Positions 1 to 8,800 of a stretch of 64,000 nucleotides of DNA are shown here, one piece after another. Each line of letters opens with the position of its first letter. Within the stretch, counting starts at the first letter, position 1. Source of the stretch: Arthrobacter sp. B1805. Its GTDB lineage: Bacteria > Actinomycetota > Actinomycetes > Actinomycetales > Micrococcaceae. Location of the stretch: positions 152,721 to 216,720 of the forward strand of contig NZ_PJIQ01000007.1 of assembly GCF_002929745.1 (NCBI RefSeq). Direction: 5' to 3'. The position numbers and the translations under genes were made by a program. The notes under the pieces were generated by a model. The model had not been told where the DNA came from. It made no database searches and saw nothing but the letters and a program-made list of their open reading frames with translations.

Positions 1-1183
1 GGCCATAGAGCTCCAGTGCCACGGTGGCGGGCGTCTCGGTCGGGTTGGTCAGGATCAGGATCGAGGACTGGCCGACCGTCGTGGAAGCTCCCATGAGCCA
101 GAAATCGCTCGAGGGCACCTGGCAGCCCGTCGCGGCCAGGCCCCGCAGGTCGCCGTCCGTGGCGGTGTAGGTGGACGTGGCGGCTGCCACGGGAGTCAGA
201 CCGCCCTGCGGCTGCGCGCGGAAGACGGACGGAGCGTCGACGGACAGCCCTCGTGCCACGCCCGCGGTGCGACCTGTCAGGCCGTCCTCATTACTGCTGG
301 CGGGCTTCTCTGCAGCTGGATTCGGCTCGGGCGAGAACTCCTCGATCATCCTGATCGGCTCGCCGCCATCCGCCTGCAGCAGCCCACTGCCGGTGAGCGT
401 CGCGCTGAGGTCACTGAGCACCAGTGAAGCGACGGTGGTCTTCGCGGTGGCGGACGCAGGGCTGTACTCCGGATCCGATCCCTCCACTGCAGCCTGAAGC
501 AGGCGGGGCGGCGCAGGACAGACCGCAGTGTAATCACCGGCGGGGACGGCGGCCGTCGGCACCGCGAGGCCTGTCCCGGGGGTGCGGATGAGTGTCTCGG
601 TTACAGTCCCCGACGCGATCGCGGCCGTGGCCGCCAGCAGCATGACTCCGGTCGCCACACCGACCGCTGTCCCTGCGCGGGTTCGGCGGCGCGTACCGGC
701 ACCACTTCCGGCCGCCCGGTCACGCGCGACCGCGCGAGCGGCGACGGCGGCATCAGCTCGCTGCAATTCCGCGGCAGAATCCGCTGTCGCCTCACTGTCG
801 GCGACACCTGCAGTCCGGCTCTCCGCCACTGGGGACTCGACGGCGGCACCCGCCGGCATGACGACGGCGGCATCGGCCCCTTCCGGTTCCGCGGCAGAAT
901 CCGCTGTCGCCTCGCTGTCGGCGACACCTGCAGTCCGGCTCTCCGTCACCCGGGGCTCGACGGCGGCACCGGCCGGCGTGGCATCGATATCGGCATCAGC
1001 CCGCTCCGGTTTCGCGGCGGTGCCACTGACCGGCGCTCCGCCTACCGGGGATCCATCGGCCGGGGTTATCCCTGCCGAGGACTCCTCCTGCATGCCCTGG
1101 GCACTGTCCCCTGCCGGTTGAGCGTCCGCGTTCTCAGCCGTGACACCTCTCATGGTGGTGTCGCGCTTGCGTCCCCAGATCAC
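1..1183 (-). CDS. DUF5719 family envelope protein, C-terminus off the left edge
   Basis: The frame is open from a GTG at 1183 to the window edge. The GTG overlaps the stop of the upstream glycosyltransferase gene (shared bases ATGTGATC) and has a GGAAGAAG ribosome site just before it; an ATG at 1153 is the alternative start. The first 165 or so residues are low-complexity Ala/Gly/Glu/Asp-rich sequence, predicted cytoplasmic and disordered. A single membrane segment follows (around VGVATGVMLLAATAAIA), then an exported domain. Near the edge the protein reads LMGASTTVGQSSILILTNP, which I recognise as the DUF5719 signature. The molecular function of that family is unknown; its position next to a membrane glycosyltransferase and whiB2 suggests an envelope role. 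The disordered region contains an almost perfect 40-residue duplication (see the repeat entry). Confidence 0.8.
   Translation of the reverse strand, partial: MIWGRKRDTTMRGVTAENADAQPAGDSAQGMQEESSAGITPADGSPVGGAPVSGTAAKPERADADIDATPAGAAVEPRVTESRTAGVADSEATADSAAEPEGADAAVVMPAGAAVESPVAESRTAGVADSEATADSAAELQRADAAVAARAVARDRAAGSGAGTRRRTRAGTAVGVATGVMLLAATAAIASGTVTETLIRTPGTGLAVPTAAVPAGDYTAVCPAPPRLLQAAVEGSDPEYSPASATAKTTVASLVLSDLSATLTGSGLLQADGGEPIRMIEEFSPEPNPAAEKPASSNEDGLTGRTAGVARGLSVDAPSVFRAQPQGGLTPVAAATSTYTATDGDLRGLAATGCQVPSSDFWLMGASTTVGQSSILILTNPTETPATVALELYG
745..984 (-). repeat. Two-copy 120-bp tandem repeat inside the DUF5719 gene
   Basis: Units at about 745-864 and 865-984 share long identical blocks exactly 120 bases apart, for example TTCCGCGGCAGAATCCGC ending near 785 and 905, and the stretch around GGCGACACCTGCAGTCCGGC. 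120 bases is 40 codons, so the duplication keeps the frame. It lengthens only the cytoplasmic disordered segment. Confidence 0.85.
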
Positions 1184-4100
1184 ATCAAGCTTCTTCCACT
1201 GGTTGCCGGCTGGTGATCGTCCTCGTGGGTCTCCACGTCCTCGCCACCAGCAGTGTGGCGGTCGGTCGGATAGGGCGGTCGACGGCGTGCAGCAGGCTGC
1301 GATCGGCGGCTCCCCTTGGGTCGGGCGACTCTCGGCCTCGAGGGGATCGGAATCGCCAGGAGCACGGTCAGCGCCAGGACGAGCGCCTGGACCGCCTCAA
1401 CCCACGGCTGGTAGGGGCTCACGTAGGAGACGTCCACCGTTCCGCCCTCGGGCGGGAGGACGAATGCCTGCTGCCATTCGACTGAGACCGGATCGAGCTG
1501 TCGTCCGTCGAGGCTTGCCTGCCAGCCGGGATCAACCTCCTCGGCGAGCACCAGTGTCCTGCCGTCGGCACCCGGCTCGATCGCACCGTGGGCACCGATC
1601 GCGGCGGACGGGACGACCGAGGTCGTGCGCCCGTCGGCGTCGACCACGCGGACGCGTGCGGTGCGATCACCCTCGTCCTCGGTGCCGTCGCCGAGCGTGG
1701 CAGGAACGACGCGCCACAGGCGCCCGGCACCGGTATCGCCGACGGCGGTGAGGCCCGGAACGGAATCGATGCGCCCGCTGAGGAAATCTCCCGCGGTGTC
1801 GGACTGCTGGAGGACGACGAACCCGACGCCGAGGTCCCGGAGGCTCGGGCGGGGGTCGGCACCGGTCGAGCCGACGATCACGGCGACAGCCGTGCGGAGT
1901 ACGCGCGCGGACTCGCTGTCCTCACGCACGGTCACATCCTCCGAACCCTGCAGGCTGCGTGCGGCGAACAGCGGGTTGAGCGCGTCGAGGGTCGTGCCCG
2001 ATCCGCGCATGAGCGACGCGGCCACGTTGTCGTCCTCGTCCACGGTGATGACGAGGGTGCGGGTCCGCTCGGGACCGGTGCCCCGATCCGCGGCGGTTGC
2101 AGGCAGAGGACGTTCAGCGACTGGCTCGAGGACGACGCGCGCGCCGAAATCGGTGCTGTCGGCCGGCACCCGGGCCTCCTGTTCCGGGGCTCCGGAAATC
2201 GTGACGGGCTGCGTGACAGCAGCCGGAGGACCGGAGACCTCGGGCGCGAGCCACAGGCCCAGGCTGAGGACGGGACCGACGGCGAGGGCGATGCCACCGG
2301 CGACCCGCAGCGACCGACGGCTGCCACGGGGCTCGTCGACCGGACCGGTTCGACCCCGCCGGGAGGCGCGCCCCGAGAGCGCAGCCGCCAGCAGGCAGAG
2401 CGATACGGCGGAGACGAGCGGGCCGGGGAACACTCCGATGAGGGACGTTCTTCCCGCAGCGACGGGGAAGGCGGCCGCAAGAGCCGCCAGGGCCAGGGCC
2501 AGTACCGCCAGGACCCAGAACGAGCGCACGGCCATGCCGCGCCCGCCCTGACCGAACAGCGCGAGGGCAGCGAGGACCACGACGGGTGCACCGATGACGA
2601 TGGCCGCGACGAGGGACCACGGCCCGGCGAGGAAGTCCAGTGCTGCAAGGGGCTGCGACGGCTCGAACGACACCGGGAAGCCCAGGAGCTGCTGCCATGG
2701 ATCCGCCGCGTCGAAGCCCACCGGCACCCCTGGGTCGCCGAGGAGCCCGCGGGGCTCCCGCGCCGCTGACAGCGCGTACGGCAGGTGCAGCGCGACGACC
2801 GGCAGGAGAGTCCACCACAGGGTCCGGGTACGCCGGCGTCCGACGATCAGTGCCAGGACCAGCATGGCGAGCACGAAGGGAAGGAGGGACGGCGCCGAGG
2901 CCGTGACGATCGCGAGCACCAGGCCCGCAGCCGCTGCTGCGGTCCAGCTGCGGGTGCCACCGACACCGGGCTTGGCGATCTGCTCGGGCAACGGACGGTC
3001 GACGATCGCGCCGCCGACGGCCCGGACGACGCCGAGCAGCGCCAGCGGCAGCAGGATGTGGGCGATCAGTGCGCCGAGGCGCCCGCTTCCGAGCGCGACC
3101 TGCAAGGCGGGCGCGGCGCCCCAGAACAGGGCGGCCCACAGGCGTAGGCCGCGCGACCTCGTCAGCGCGCCGGCAGCGAACCATGCGGAGAGGCCGGCCA
3201 GGGGCAGTGCGCAGACGACGGCGACGACGACCGCCGTGTTCGCCGAACCCAGGCCGAGGAGGGAGAGCAGCCACAGCACGTAGGCGAACGGCGAGCCGTG
3301 AGCGGCGAAGCCCGTACCGAGCATGGTCCACCACGACGTCGCGCTGTCCCAGATCGCACTCGGCGTCTCCGCGACGGGAAGCAGCGCACCGCCCGCCAGC
3401 GCCGACGCGCCGACCAGTCGGTGCAGCCCGACGAGCGAACCGGCCAGGAGCACGACGACGGCAGCGACTGCGCCCGCACCCCCCCACAGCCGCGCAGGAG
3501 TCGCGAGTGCGGCGAAATCGTCGTTGCTGTCACCGGAAGGAATGTATTCCTCGGTGCCCACCGAACCGTGGGCTCCTCCGCTCGCGCCGCGGGAGGTGAA
3601 GGCGTCGATGACGGACCGGCGATGTGACCAGACATCGCGGCGCGGGGTCATGAGCGGTCGCACGATGGAGCGCGGCCGCTGTCTGGTCCGCCCTGCCGAG
3701 CGGCGTGACCGCCACAGGCTGACAGGGCGGAAGGCGCCTCCGATACTGCCCAGGAGCTGGCCCGTGCCGTGTGCGGGATCCTTGGCCAGGAGTCCGAGCA
3801 GCAGCCGCGCCACGCCCCCGAGCACCGCTCCGACCGCGAGGAAGGGCACATTCCATGCGGCTGTGTGCTTGAGCCGGAGATAGACTTCGGCGGCCCGCGC
3901 GGAGTGCGGTGTGGAAAGAGGGTGCTGCCTGGAGGTGGCGTGCCGGACGACGGCACCGGGGACGACGACGACGCGGTGGCCGGCGAGGCGGTTCCGCCAG
4001 CAGAAATCGAGGTCGTCGCCCACACCGTGCAGCGCTGGGTCGAAGCCGTCCAGCGCATCCCACACGTCCCGGCGCACCAGCATGCCCGCCGAATTCACTG

Positions 4101-4605
4101 CGAAGACGTCGCTCCGGGCATCGTACTGGCCCTGGTCGTGCTCATCGACGTCGATGAGGGTCAGCCGCTCGGCCCACCTGCTGATGGAGAGCCCCACATC
4201 GAGGAGTTCGCGGCGATCGTCCCAGGCGACCTGCTTGGCGCCGGCCACGGTCACCGAGGGAGCACGCTCGACGGCCAGGAGAAGCTCTGCGAGCGCATCG
4301 GGCTCCGGGGCGGAATCGTCGTGGAGGAGCCACAGCCACTCATGGGCCCTCCCCTCGTGCGAGTCCTTCCGGGCGGGGATCTCTGCAACGGCGGTGCGGA
4401 CCGCAGTGCCGAAACCTGCACGGGGCGGAGCTCCTACGACAGGGCTCCCGGTGGGCAGGTGGAGCTGGAGGATGGAAGCCGACTGGTCCGTGGAGCCGGT
4501 GTCCACACCGACGCAGAAGTCTGCCGGGCGGGTCTGGCGTTCGAGGGCGTCGAGTGTCTCGGGAAGGTACTCAGCGCCGTTGTGGGCAACGACGACGGCG
4601 GTGAC
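1180..4605 (-). CDS. Giant membrane glycosyltransferase, family 2
   Basis: A protein of about 1141 residues. The N-terminal 280 or so form a GT-A family 2 domain: VTAVVVAHNGAEYLPETL at the extreme N-terminus (nucleotide-binding strand), DTGSTDQS, the metal-site region LLHDDSAPEPDAL, and the acceptor-site motif DDLDFCWRNR. The remainder is a long polytopic region with roughly a dozen hydrophobic segments and large loops, ending in an extracytoplasmic domain and a last membrane helix. I place the start at GTG 4605; the next GTG at 4506 would remove the first beta-strand of the GT fold. The gene lies 17 bases after whiB2 and overlaps the DUF5719 start, so the three look co-transcribed. Probable role: transfer of a sugar to a cell-wall polymer or glycolipid. 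Donor and acceptor cannot be read from the sequence. Confidence 0.85.
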   Translation of the reverse strand, partial: VTAVVVAHNGAEYLPETLDALERQTRPADFCVGVDTGSTDQSASILQLHLPTGSPVVGAPPRAGFGTAVRTAVAEIPARKDSHEGRAHEWLWLLHDDSAPEPDALAELLLAVERAPSVTVAGAKQVAWDDRRELLDVGLSISRWAERLTLIDVDEHDQGQYDARSDVFAVNSAGMLVRRDVWDALDGFDPALHGVGDDLDFCWRNRLAGHRVVVVPGAVVRHATSRQHPLSTPHSARAAEVYLRLKHTAAWNVPFLAVGAVLGGVARLLLGLLAKDPAHGTGQLLGSIGGAFRPVSLWRSRRSAGRTRQRPRSIVRPLMTPRRDVWSHRRSVIDAFTSRGASGGAHGSVGTEEYIPSGDSNDDFAALATPARLWGGAGAVAAVVVLLAGSLVGLHRLVGASALAGGALLPVAETPSAIWDSATSWWTMLGTGFAAHGSPFAYVLWLLSLLGLGSANTAVVVAVVCALPLAGLSAWFAAGALTRSRGLRLWAALFWGAAPALQVALGSGRLGALIAHILLPLALLGVVRAVGGAIVDRPLPEQIAKPGVGGTRSWTAAAAAGLVLAIVTASAPSLLPFVLAMLVLALIVGRRRTRTLWWTLLPVVALHLPYALSAAREPRGLLGDPGVPVGFDAADPWQQLLGFPVSFEPSQPLAALDFLAGPWSLVAAIVIGAPVVVLAALALFGQGGRGMAVRSFWVLAVLALALAALAAAFPVAAGRTSLIGVFPGPLVSAVSLCLLAAALSGRASRRGRTGPVDEPRGSRRSLRVAGGIALAVGPVLSLGLWLAPEVSGPPAAVTQPVTISGAPEQEARVPADSTDFGARVVLEPVAERPLPATAADRGTGPERTRTLVITVDEDDNVAASLMRGSGTTLDALNPLFAARSLQGSEDVTVREDSESARVLRTAVAVIVGSTGADPRPSLRDLGVGFVVLQQSDTAGDFLSGRIDSVPGLTAVGDTGAGRLWRVVPATLGDGTEDEGDRTARVRVVDADGRTTSVVPSAAIGAHGAIEPGADGRTLVLAEEVDPGWQASLDGRQLDPVSVEWQQAFVLPPEGGTVDVSYVSPYQPWVEAVQALVLALTVLLAIPIPSRPRVARPKGSRRSQPAARRRPPYPTDRHTAGGEDVETHEDDHQPATSGRSLM

Positions 4606-4622
4606 GCGACGGTGGAACTGAA

Positions 4623-5216
4623 TCAGACTGCTCGCTTTCGCAATCTGCGCCGTTCGCGCTCGGAGAGCCCACCCCAGATACCGAAGCGCTCATCGTTCTC
4701 CAGCGCGTACTCGAGGCACTCGGACTTCACCATGCACGAGCCGCAGACCTTCTTGGCGTCGCGGGTGGAGCCACCCTTCTCGGGGAAGAACGCCTCGGGG
4801 TCGGTCTGCGCGCAGAGGGCGTCGGCCTGCCAGGACAGTTCGCCGTCGTCGTCCCCGTTGCCGGGCGCCATGGGCAGCCCGATCCAGATCGGTCGCGCTG
4901 CGGGCGAGCCCTGGGGCCGTGCATCCTCCTGCACGTCCGGCAGGAGCTGGTCGATCTCGGGGTCGAAGGTCGGCAGCACGAGGAGACTGCTCGGGCCCTC
5001 CTCGACATCCGGAAGCCCGGCGAGCGCCTCGTGGGCGGCGAGGAAAGCGGTCGCCTGGTCGTCGAGCGTTGAACGGCTGCCCTCGCGGTACCGTTCGGCT
5101 GCCATCGGGTCTGCAGGGTCGATGAACCAGTCTGCAGGAACGCCCCTCGAACCGTAGCGAGCCGAAGCCTGCGCTGCGATGTCTGGTCGTTCCTGTGTGC
5201 GTTCTGCCTGCCCCAT
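4623..5216 (-). CDS. whiB2: WhiB-family iron-sulfur regulator, WhiB2/WhmD type
   Basis: The C-terminal 80 or so residues are a classical WhiB domain: four cysteines (ALCAQTD, then VCGSCMVKSEC) that would bind a [4Fe-4S] cluster, the G(I/V)WGG turn as GIWGGLSERER, and a basic tail RRRLRKRAV for DNA contact. The order WhiB, GT2, DUF5719 and the sequence fit the WhiB2/WhmD branch, which is linked to septation in mycobacteria and streptomycetes. The protein is unusually long at 197 residues: about 115 residues rich in Asp/Glu/Pro precede the domain. An internal ATG at 4871 would give an 82-residue protein of more typical size. I keep the long form because a GGGAGGG ribosome site sits just before the ATG at 5216 and a good promoter lies upstream. 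Expected role: sigma-factor-associated control of division or envelope genes. Confidence 0.9.
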   Translation of the reverse strand: MGQAERTQERPDIAAQASARYGSRGVPADWFIDPADPMAAERYREGSRSTLDDQATAFLAAHEALAGLPDVEEGPSSLLVLPTFDPEIDQLLPDVQEDARPQGSPAARPIWIGLPMAPGNGDDDGELSWQADALCAQTDPEAFFPEKGGSTRDAKKVCGSCMVKSECLEYALENDERFGIWGGLSERERRRLRKRAV

Positions 5217-5298
5217 GGTCAGCCCTCCCGGTGTTGCCGTTCCAACATCAGCATGGGTCGACCCTCGCGCCCCGCTGCTGGAACAAATCCGATGCCTA

Positions 5299-5328
5299 AT
5301 TACACGGGTGTAAGTCGGAATCCGTCAA
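5299..5328 (-). promoter_or_regulatory. whiB2 promoter with overlapping 14-bp palindrome
   Basis: On the minus strand TTGACG (5328-5323), an 18-base spacer and TGTAAT (5304-5299) make a strong sigma-70-type promoter; transcription would start near 5292, giving a leader of about 75 bases. The perfect palindrome TTACACGGGTGTAA (5300-5313) covers the -10 box and part of the spacer, an ideal site for a repressor or autoregulator. The regulator is not known. Confidence 0.65.
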
Positions 5329-5437
5329 GCCGCGGAGGGAATCTTATAGAGTCGGAGCCGCACCCCCACGGCCGCCACGCCGAGGCGCGTACCTGTTCTC
5401 GTCGGCGCGTCGGCGGGAGCCACCATCGATCCGGAAG

Positions 5438-6247
5438 ATGAGCACCATGTCACAGACACCAGCAGCGATCCTGGCCCGGATGCGGTCTGTCAGCCCTTCC
5501 TCGCCCCGCCTCATCTGGCACGGGCGGGAGGGCCGGATCGAACTGTCGGGGCGTGTCTTCGACAACTGGGTGGCCAAGAGCTCGAACCTCCTGGTCGACG
5601 AGCTCGACGCGGCGAACGGGACCGTCGTCGAGCTCGACCTGCCGGTGCACTGGAAATCCCTCGCGCTCGCTTTCGCATGCTGGCAGGTGGGCTGCGTGGT
5701 CGTCCTGCCGGACGACGCCGGCCAGGACACAGACGCCGGCTCGGGCACAGCGGCCTCGCCGGACGGCAGGGAGAAGATCGCGGACGTCATCATGACCTCG
5801 CGGGCCGTACCGGCCGTCGATCCCCCGCGCCTCCTCGTCTGCGTGGCGCTCGGCTCGCTCGCCCTGCGGTGGGACGGCCCCCTGCCCGGCGGCGCCGTGG
5901 ACTACGCAGCGGAGATCCGGTCGCACGGCGACGTGTTCTTCGGGGAGGAGGACGACGCAACCGCACCGCTCGTGCATGCCGGTCCAGCGATGCTGAACGC
6001 CGGGGACATGGCCTCGCTCGTGGACACGCCGGCACCCGGCGGTGGATCGGACAGCGCCTCACCGGACAGCGCCTCCCAGAGCCCCACCCTGCTCCTGGAA
6101 CCGGGCACGGACCTTCTGCACGCCCTTGCAGCGGCACTCGCCGTATGGCAGCAGGACGGGGCGATCGTCCTCGTCGAGGACGGCGTACCCGTCACCGACC
6201 GATTGCTCTCCGGAGAACGCGTTACGGCGCGGTCGGGGACTGCCTGA
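5438..6247 (+). CDS. TIGR03089 family protein
   Basis: A 269-residue soluble protein matching the actinobacterial TIGR03089 family, which resembles the N-terminal part of AMP-forming acyl-CoA synthetases but is too short to carry the full catalytic core. Typical family positions visible are the opening PRLIWHGREGRIELSGRV, then NWVAKSSNLLVDEL, and WQVGCVVVLPDD. Function is unknown. In mycobacteria the homologue also sits by an LCP protein and purEK, as here. The start may be ATG 5438 or ATG 5447; neither has a clear ribosome site. Its last 26 bases overlap the end of the convergent gtrA gene. Confidence 0.85.
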   Translation: MSTMSQTPAAILARMRSVSPSSPRLIWHGREGRIELSGRVFDNWVAKSSNLLVDELDAANGTVVELDLPVHWKSLALAFACWQVGCVVVLPDDAGQDTDAGSGTAASPDGREKIADVIMTSRAVPAVDPPRLLVCVALGSLALRWDGPLPGGAVDYAAEIRSHGDVFFGEEDDATAPLVHAGPAMLNAGDMASLVDTPAPGGGSDSASPDSASQSPTLLLEPGTDLLHALAAALAVWQQDGAIVLVEDGVPVTDRLLSGERVTARSGTA

Positions 6248-6788
6248 CGGGTTCGCCCTCGGGCGACTGCCTGCTCCGGCCCGCTCCGCCGGACGTGCCG
6301 GCGTGCGGGTGGAGAAGCTCCTGGTCGTGGCTGAACTCGGGTTCGGCGTCGAGTTCGACGTTGAACACCCAGAACCGGTAGGCCACGAAGCGCACCAGTG
6401 TGGCGAGCACCGTTCCGAAGATACCGACGACGAAGATGGTGCTCGGTTCCTCGACCGAGAAGCCATACTTGGCGACAGCGACGCAGCCCGCGGCGATGCC
6501 CATGCCGATGACGTTGATGAAGACGAACATGACGAGTTCACGCGCCGCGTTGGGCTGGCGGCGGTGCCGGAAGGTCCAGTAGCGGTTGGCGACCCAGGCG
6601 AAGATGGTGGCGACGCCGGCAGAGACGAAGCGTGCCTTGACCTCACTGCCGCTCATGGGCCCGTGGATCAGGTACCAGTACAGGCCGTTGTCTATGACGA
6701 AGGCCACTCCGCCAACGGCCCCGAACTTCGCGACCTCGCGCCAAAAGAGGGATGCGAGGCCCCTGATCCGGTCCATGAGTCCTGCCAC
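6222..6788 (-). CDS. GtrA-family membrane protein
   Basis: A 188-residue protein with four hydrophobic segments typical of GtrA (PF04138): KFGAVGGVAFVIDNGLYW, a second around FVSAGVATIFAWVANRYW, a third around VMFVFINVIGMGIAAG, and a fourth around IFGTVLATLVRFVAYRFW. The NRYWTF and YRFWVF motifs before and after the central helices are family hallmarks. GtrA proteins are thought to help flip or present polyprenyl-linked sugars for cell-surface glycans, which suits the neighbouring glycosyltransferase and LCP genes. GTG 6788 is preceded by GGAGGT at 6-base spacing, which decides the start. The C-terminal 40 residues are disordered, and their coding end overlaps the TIGR03089 gene tail to tail. 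Confidence 0.9.
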   Translation of the reverse strand: MAGLMDRIRGLASLFWREVAKFGAVGGVAFVIDNGLYWYLIHGPMSGSEVKARFVSAGVATIFAWVANRYWTFRHRRQPNAARELVMFVFINVIGMGIAAGCVAVAKYGFSVEEPSTIFVVGIFGTVLATLVRFVAYRFWVFNVELDAEPEFSHDQELLHPHAGTSGGAGRSRQSPEGEPVRQSPTAP

Positions 6789-6919
6789 TGCCTACCTCCG
6801 CGGTTCGGTACGAACGCCGTGCTCGCCGGGCGTGATCCCCGGCGGTTGCAGGACGAACCGCGACGGGGGCCAGCAGAGCGAGCCACCCCGGCTGACCTTT
6901 GCATGGCGTGTTTCGGACC

Positions 6920-6925
6920 ATTTTA
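6920..6925 (-). promoter_or_regulatory. Candidate -10 box for gtrA
   Basis: TAAAAT on the minus strand, about 130 bases before the gtrA start; no convincing -35 box. It lies in the 288-base gap between gtrA and purK, which otherwise shows no coding signal. Confidence 0.35.
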
Positions 6926-7067
6926 CGGTCTCCGGTGCCGCCGCGCGTCGGAATCCCGCAGCGTGGGGCTGGCAGTTGCCCGGCAGAACGAGGGGAACCA
7001 GCCGGTCCCACCCGGGGTCGGAAGGCCCCACGGACGGTCGGTGGCAGAGCCGGGGGCACACGGTAGG

Positions 7068-7073
7068 TACCCT
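7068..7073 (+). promoter_or_regulatory. Candidate leaderless -10 box for purK
   Basis: TACCCT ends 6 bases before an in-frame GTG (7080) and 3 bases before the ATG at 7077. The spacing to GTG 7080 fits a leaderless message; no Shine-Dalgarno sequence fits either start. Confidence 0.45.
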
Positions 7074-7076
7074 GTG

Positions 7077-8255
7077 ATGGTGACTTTTCCCGTGATAGGC
7101 GTGGTCGGCGGCGGCCAACTTGCGCGCATGATGGCCGGTCCCGCCGTCGAACTGGGCCTCGAACTCCATGTCCTGGCCGAGGGGCCCGATGTTTCGGCGG
7201 TGGCCGCGGTGGCCCACGCGGAGGTCGGCGACTACCGGGATCCGCAGACACTGCGAGCCTTCGCGGCAGGTGTCGATGTGGTGACCTTCGACCACGAGCA
7301 CGTCCCGGGCGAGCTGCTCGAGGAGCTGGCCGCTGAAGGCGTGGCCATTCACCCTTCCCCTGCGGCACTTCAGCACGCACAGGACAAACTGGTGATGCGG
7401 CGTGCCGTCGAGGAACTCGGTCTGCCCAATCCGCGCTGGAGCGCCGTCAGTACGGCGGCGGAGGTCGAGGCCTTCGCCGCCGGGACGGGCTGGCCCGTGG
7501 TCCTCAAGACCCCCCGCGGCGGCTACGACGGCAAGGGCGTACTCGTGCTGCGGGACGCGTCCGGAATGGCCGCGGCGGACGGCTGGTTCACCGGCGGTGA
7601 CCTCCTGGTCGAGCAGTTCGTCCCGTTCAGCCGGGAGCTCTCCGTGCTGGTGGCCCGGCGTCCGTCGGGTGAGGCCGTCACCTGGCCGGTCGTGGAATCC
7701 ATCCAGGTCGACAGCGTGTGCGACGAGGTGATCGCGCCGGCTCCGGAGTTGCCCGTCGAGGTCGCCGACGCCGTGACCGCCGCAGCACTGCTCCTCGCGG
7801 AACGCCTCGACGTCACCGGCGTCATGGCCGTCGAGCTGTTCGAGACACCCGGCTCGGGGGCGGGCTATCTGGTCAACGAGCTCGCGATGCGCCCGCACAA
7901 TTCGGGCCACTGGACGATGGACGGCGCGGTGACGGGCCAGTTCGAGCAACACCTTCGCGCCGTTCTCGACCTCCCGCTGGGCGCCACCGACGCCGTCGGA
8001 ACGCATACCGTCATGAAGAACGTGCTCGGCGGAGCGAACACCGACATCTACGCGGGCTACCAATCGGCGATGTCCTCGGGGCCATCGGCTAAAGTGCACT
8101 TCTATGGCAAGGACGTGCGTCCCGGGCGCAAGATCGGCCATGTGAACGCGCTGGCGGGCCCGGGAGAACCCCTCTCCGCTGTCCGCGCACGTGCCACCAG
8201 GGTTGCTGCAATACTGCGCGACGGTACCGACGTGCCCTCCGCAGACCAGGAATGA
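7077..8255 (+). CDS. purK: 5-(carboxyamino)imidazole ribonucleotide synthase PurK
   Basis: ATP-grasp enzyme of purine synthesis: it makes N5-CAIR from AIR, bicarbonate and ATP. The N-terminus [13 protein letters not shown] is the characteristic PurK pre-ATP-grasp motif. It is followed by the ATP-binding segment [15 protein letters not shown] and the metal-binding region VELFETPG ... [16 protein letters not shown]. Length (about 392 residues) is normal. The start is ATG 7077 or, by promoter spacing, GTG 7080. The gene overlaps purE by 4 bases (ATGA), so the two consecutive steps of the PurK/PurE route are translationally coupled. Confidence 0.96.
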   Translation: MVTFPVIGVVGGGQLARMMAGPAVELGLELHVLAEGPDVSAVAAVAHAEVGDYRDPQTLRAFAAGVDVVTFDHEHVPGELLEELAAEGVAIHPSPAALQHAQDKLVMRRAVEELGLPNPRWSAVSTAAEVEAFAAGTGWPVVLKTPRGGYDGKGVLVLRDASGMAAADGWFTGGDLLVEQFVPFSRELSVLVARRPSGEAVTWPVVESIQVDSVCDEVIAPAPELPVEVADAVTAAALLLAERLDVTGVMAVELFETPGSGAGYLVNELAMRPHNSGHWTMDGAVTGQFEQHLRAVLDLPLGATDAVGTHTVMKNVLGGANTDIYAGYQSAMSSGPSAKVHFYGKDVRPGRKIGHVNALAGPGEPLSAVRARATRVAAILRDGTDVPSADQE

Positions 8256-8800
8256 CCGAAGGGAACGCAGTGACGAACGCGCAGGTGGGCCTTGTGATGG
8301 GCTCGGACTCGGACTGGCCCGTCATGGAAGCCGCGGCAGCCGCACTGGCCGAGTTCTCCATCCCCTACGAGGCCGACGTCGTCTCCGCCCATCGCATGCC
8401 GGCAGCCATGATCGACTACGGCCGCACGGCCCACGAACGAGGACTGCGGGTCATCATCGCCGGGGCCGGCGGCGCCGCGCACCTCCCGGGCATGCTCGCC
8501 TCCGTGACTCCCCTGCCCGTGATCGGTGTGCCGGTCCCCCTGCGGTACCTCGACGGCATGGATTCGCTGCTCTCCATCGTGCAGATGCCTGCGGGCGTCC
8601 CCGTCGCGACCGTCTCCATCGGTGGCGCCCGTAACGCGGGGCTTCTCGCCGTCCGGATGCTGGCTGCGGGCACCGATGATCAGGCGCAGACGCTCCGCCG
8701 GCAACTGGTCGACTTCGCAGACGCACTGCGTGGGACGGCGGAGGCCAAGGGCGCGGCGCTCCGATCCCACATCGCGGCGTCGACGGCGGAGCACGCATGA
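8252..8800 (+). CDS. purE: N5-CAIR mutase PurE
   Basis: Class I PurE, which converts N5-CAIR to CAIR in de novo purine synthesis. The motifs [23 protein letters not shown] (substrate-binding loop with the catalytic His) and [12 protein letters not shown] are intact. The protein is 182 residues, slightly extended at the C-terminus. The ATG overlaps the purK stop; a second plausible start is the GTG at codon 7. It overlaps the downstream LCP gene by 4 bases, so purine and envelope genes share a transcript here. Confidence 0.96.
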   Translation: MTEGNAVTNAQVGLVMGSDSDWPVMEAAAAALAEFSIPYEADVVSAHRMPAAMIDYGRTAHERGLRVIIAGAGGAAHLPGMLASVTPLPVIGVPVPLRYLDGMDSLLSIVQMPAGVPVATVSIGGARNAGLLAVRMLAAGTDDQAQTLRRQLVDFADALRGTAEAKGAALRSHIAASTAEHA

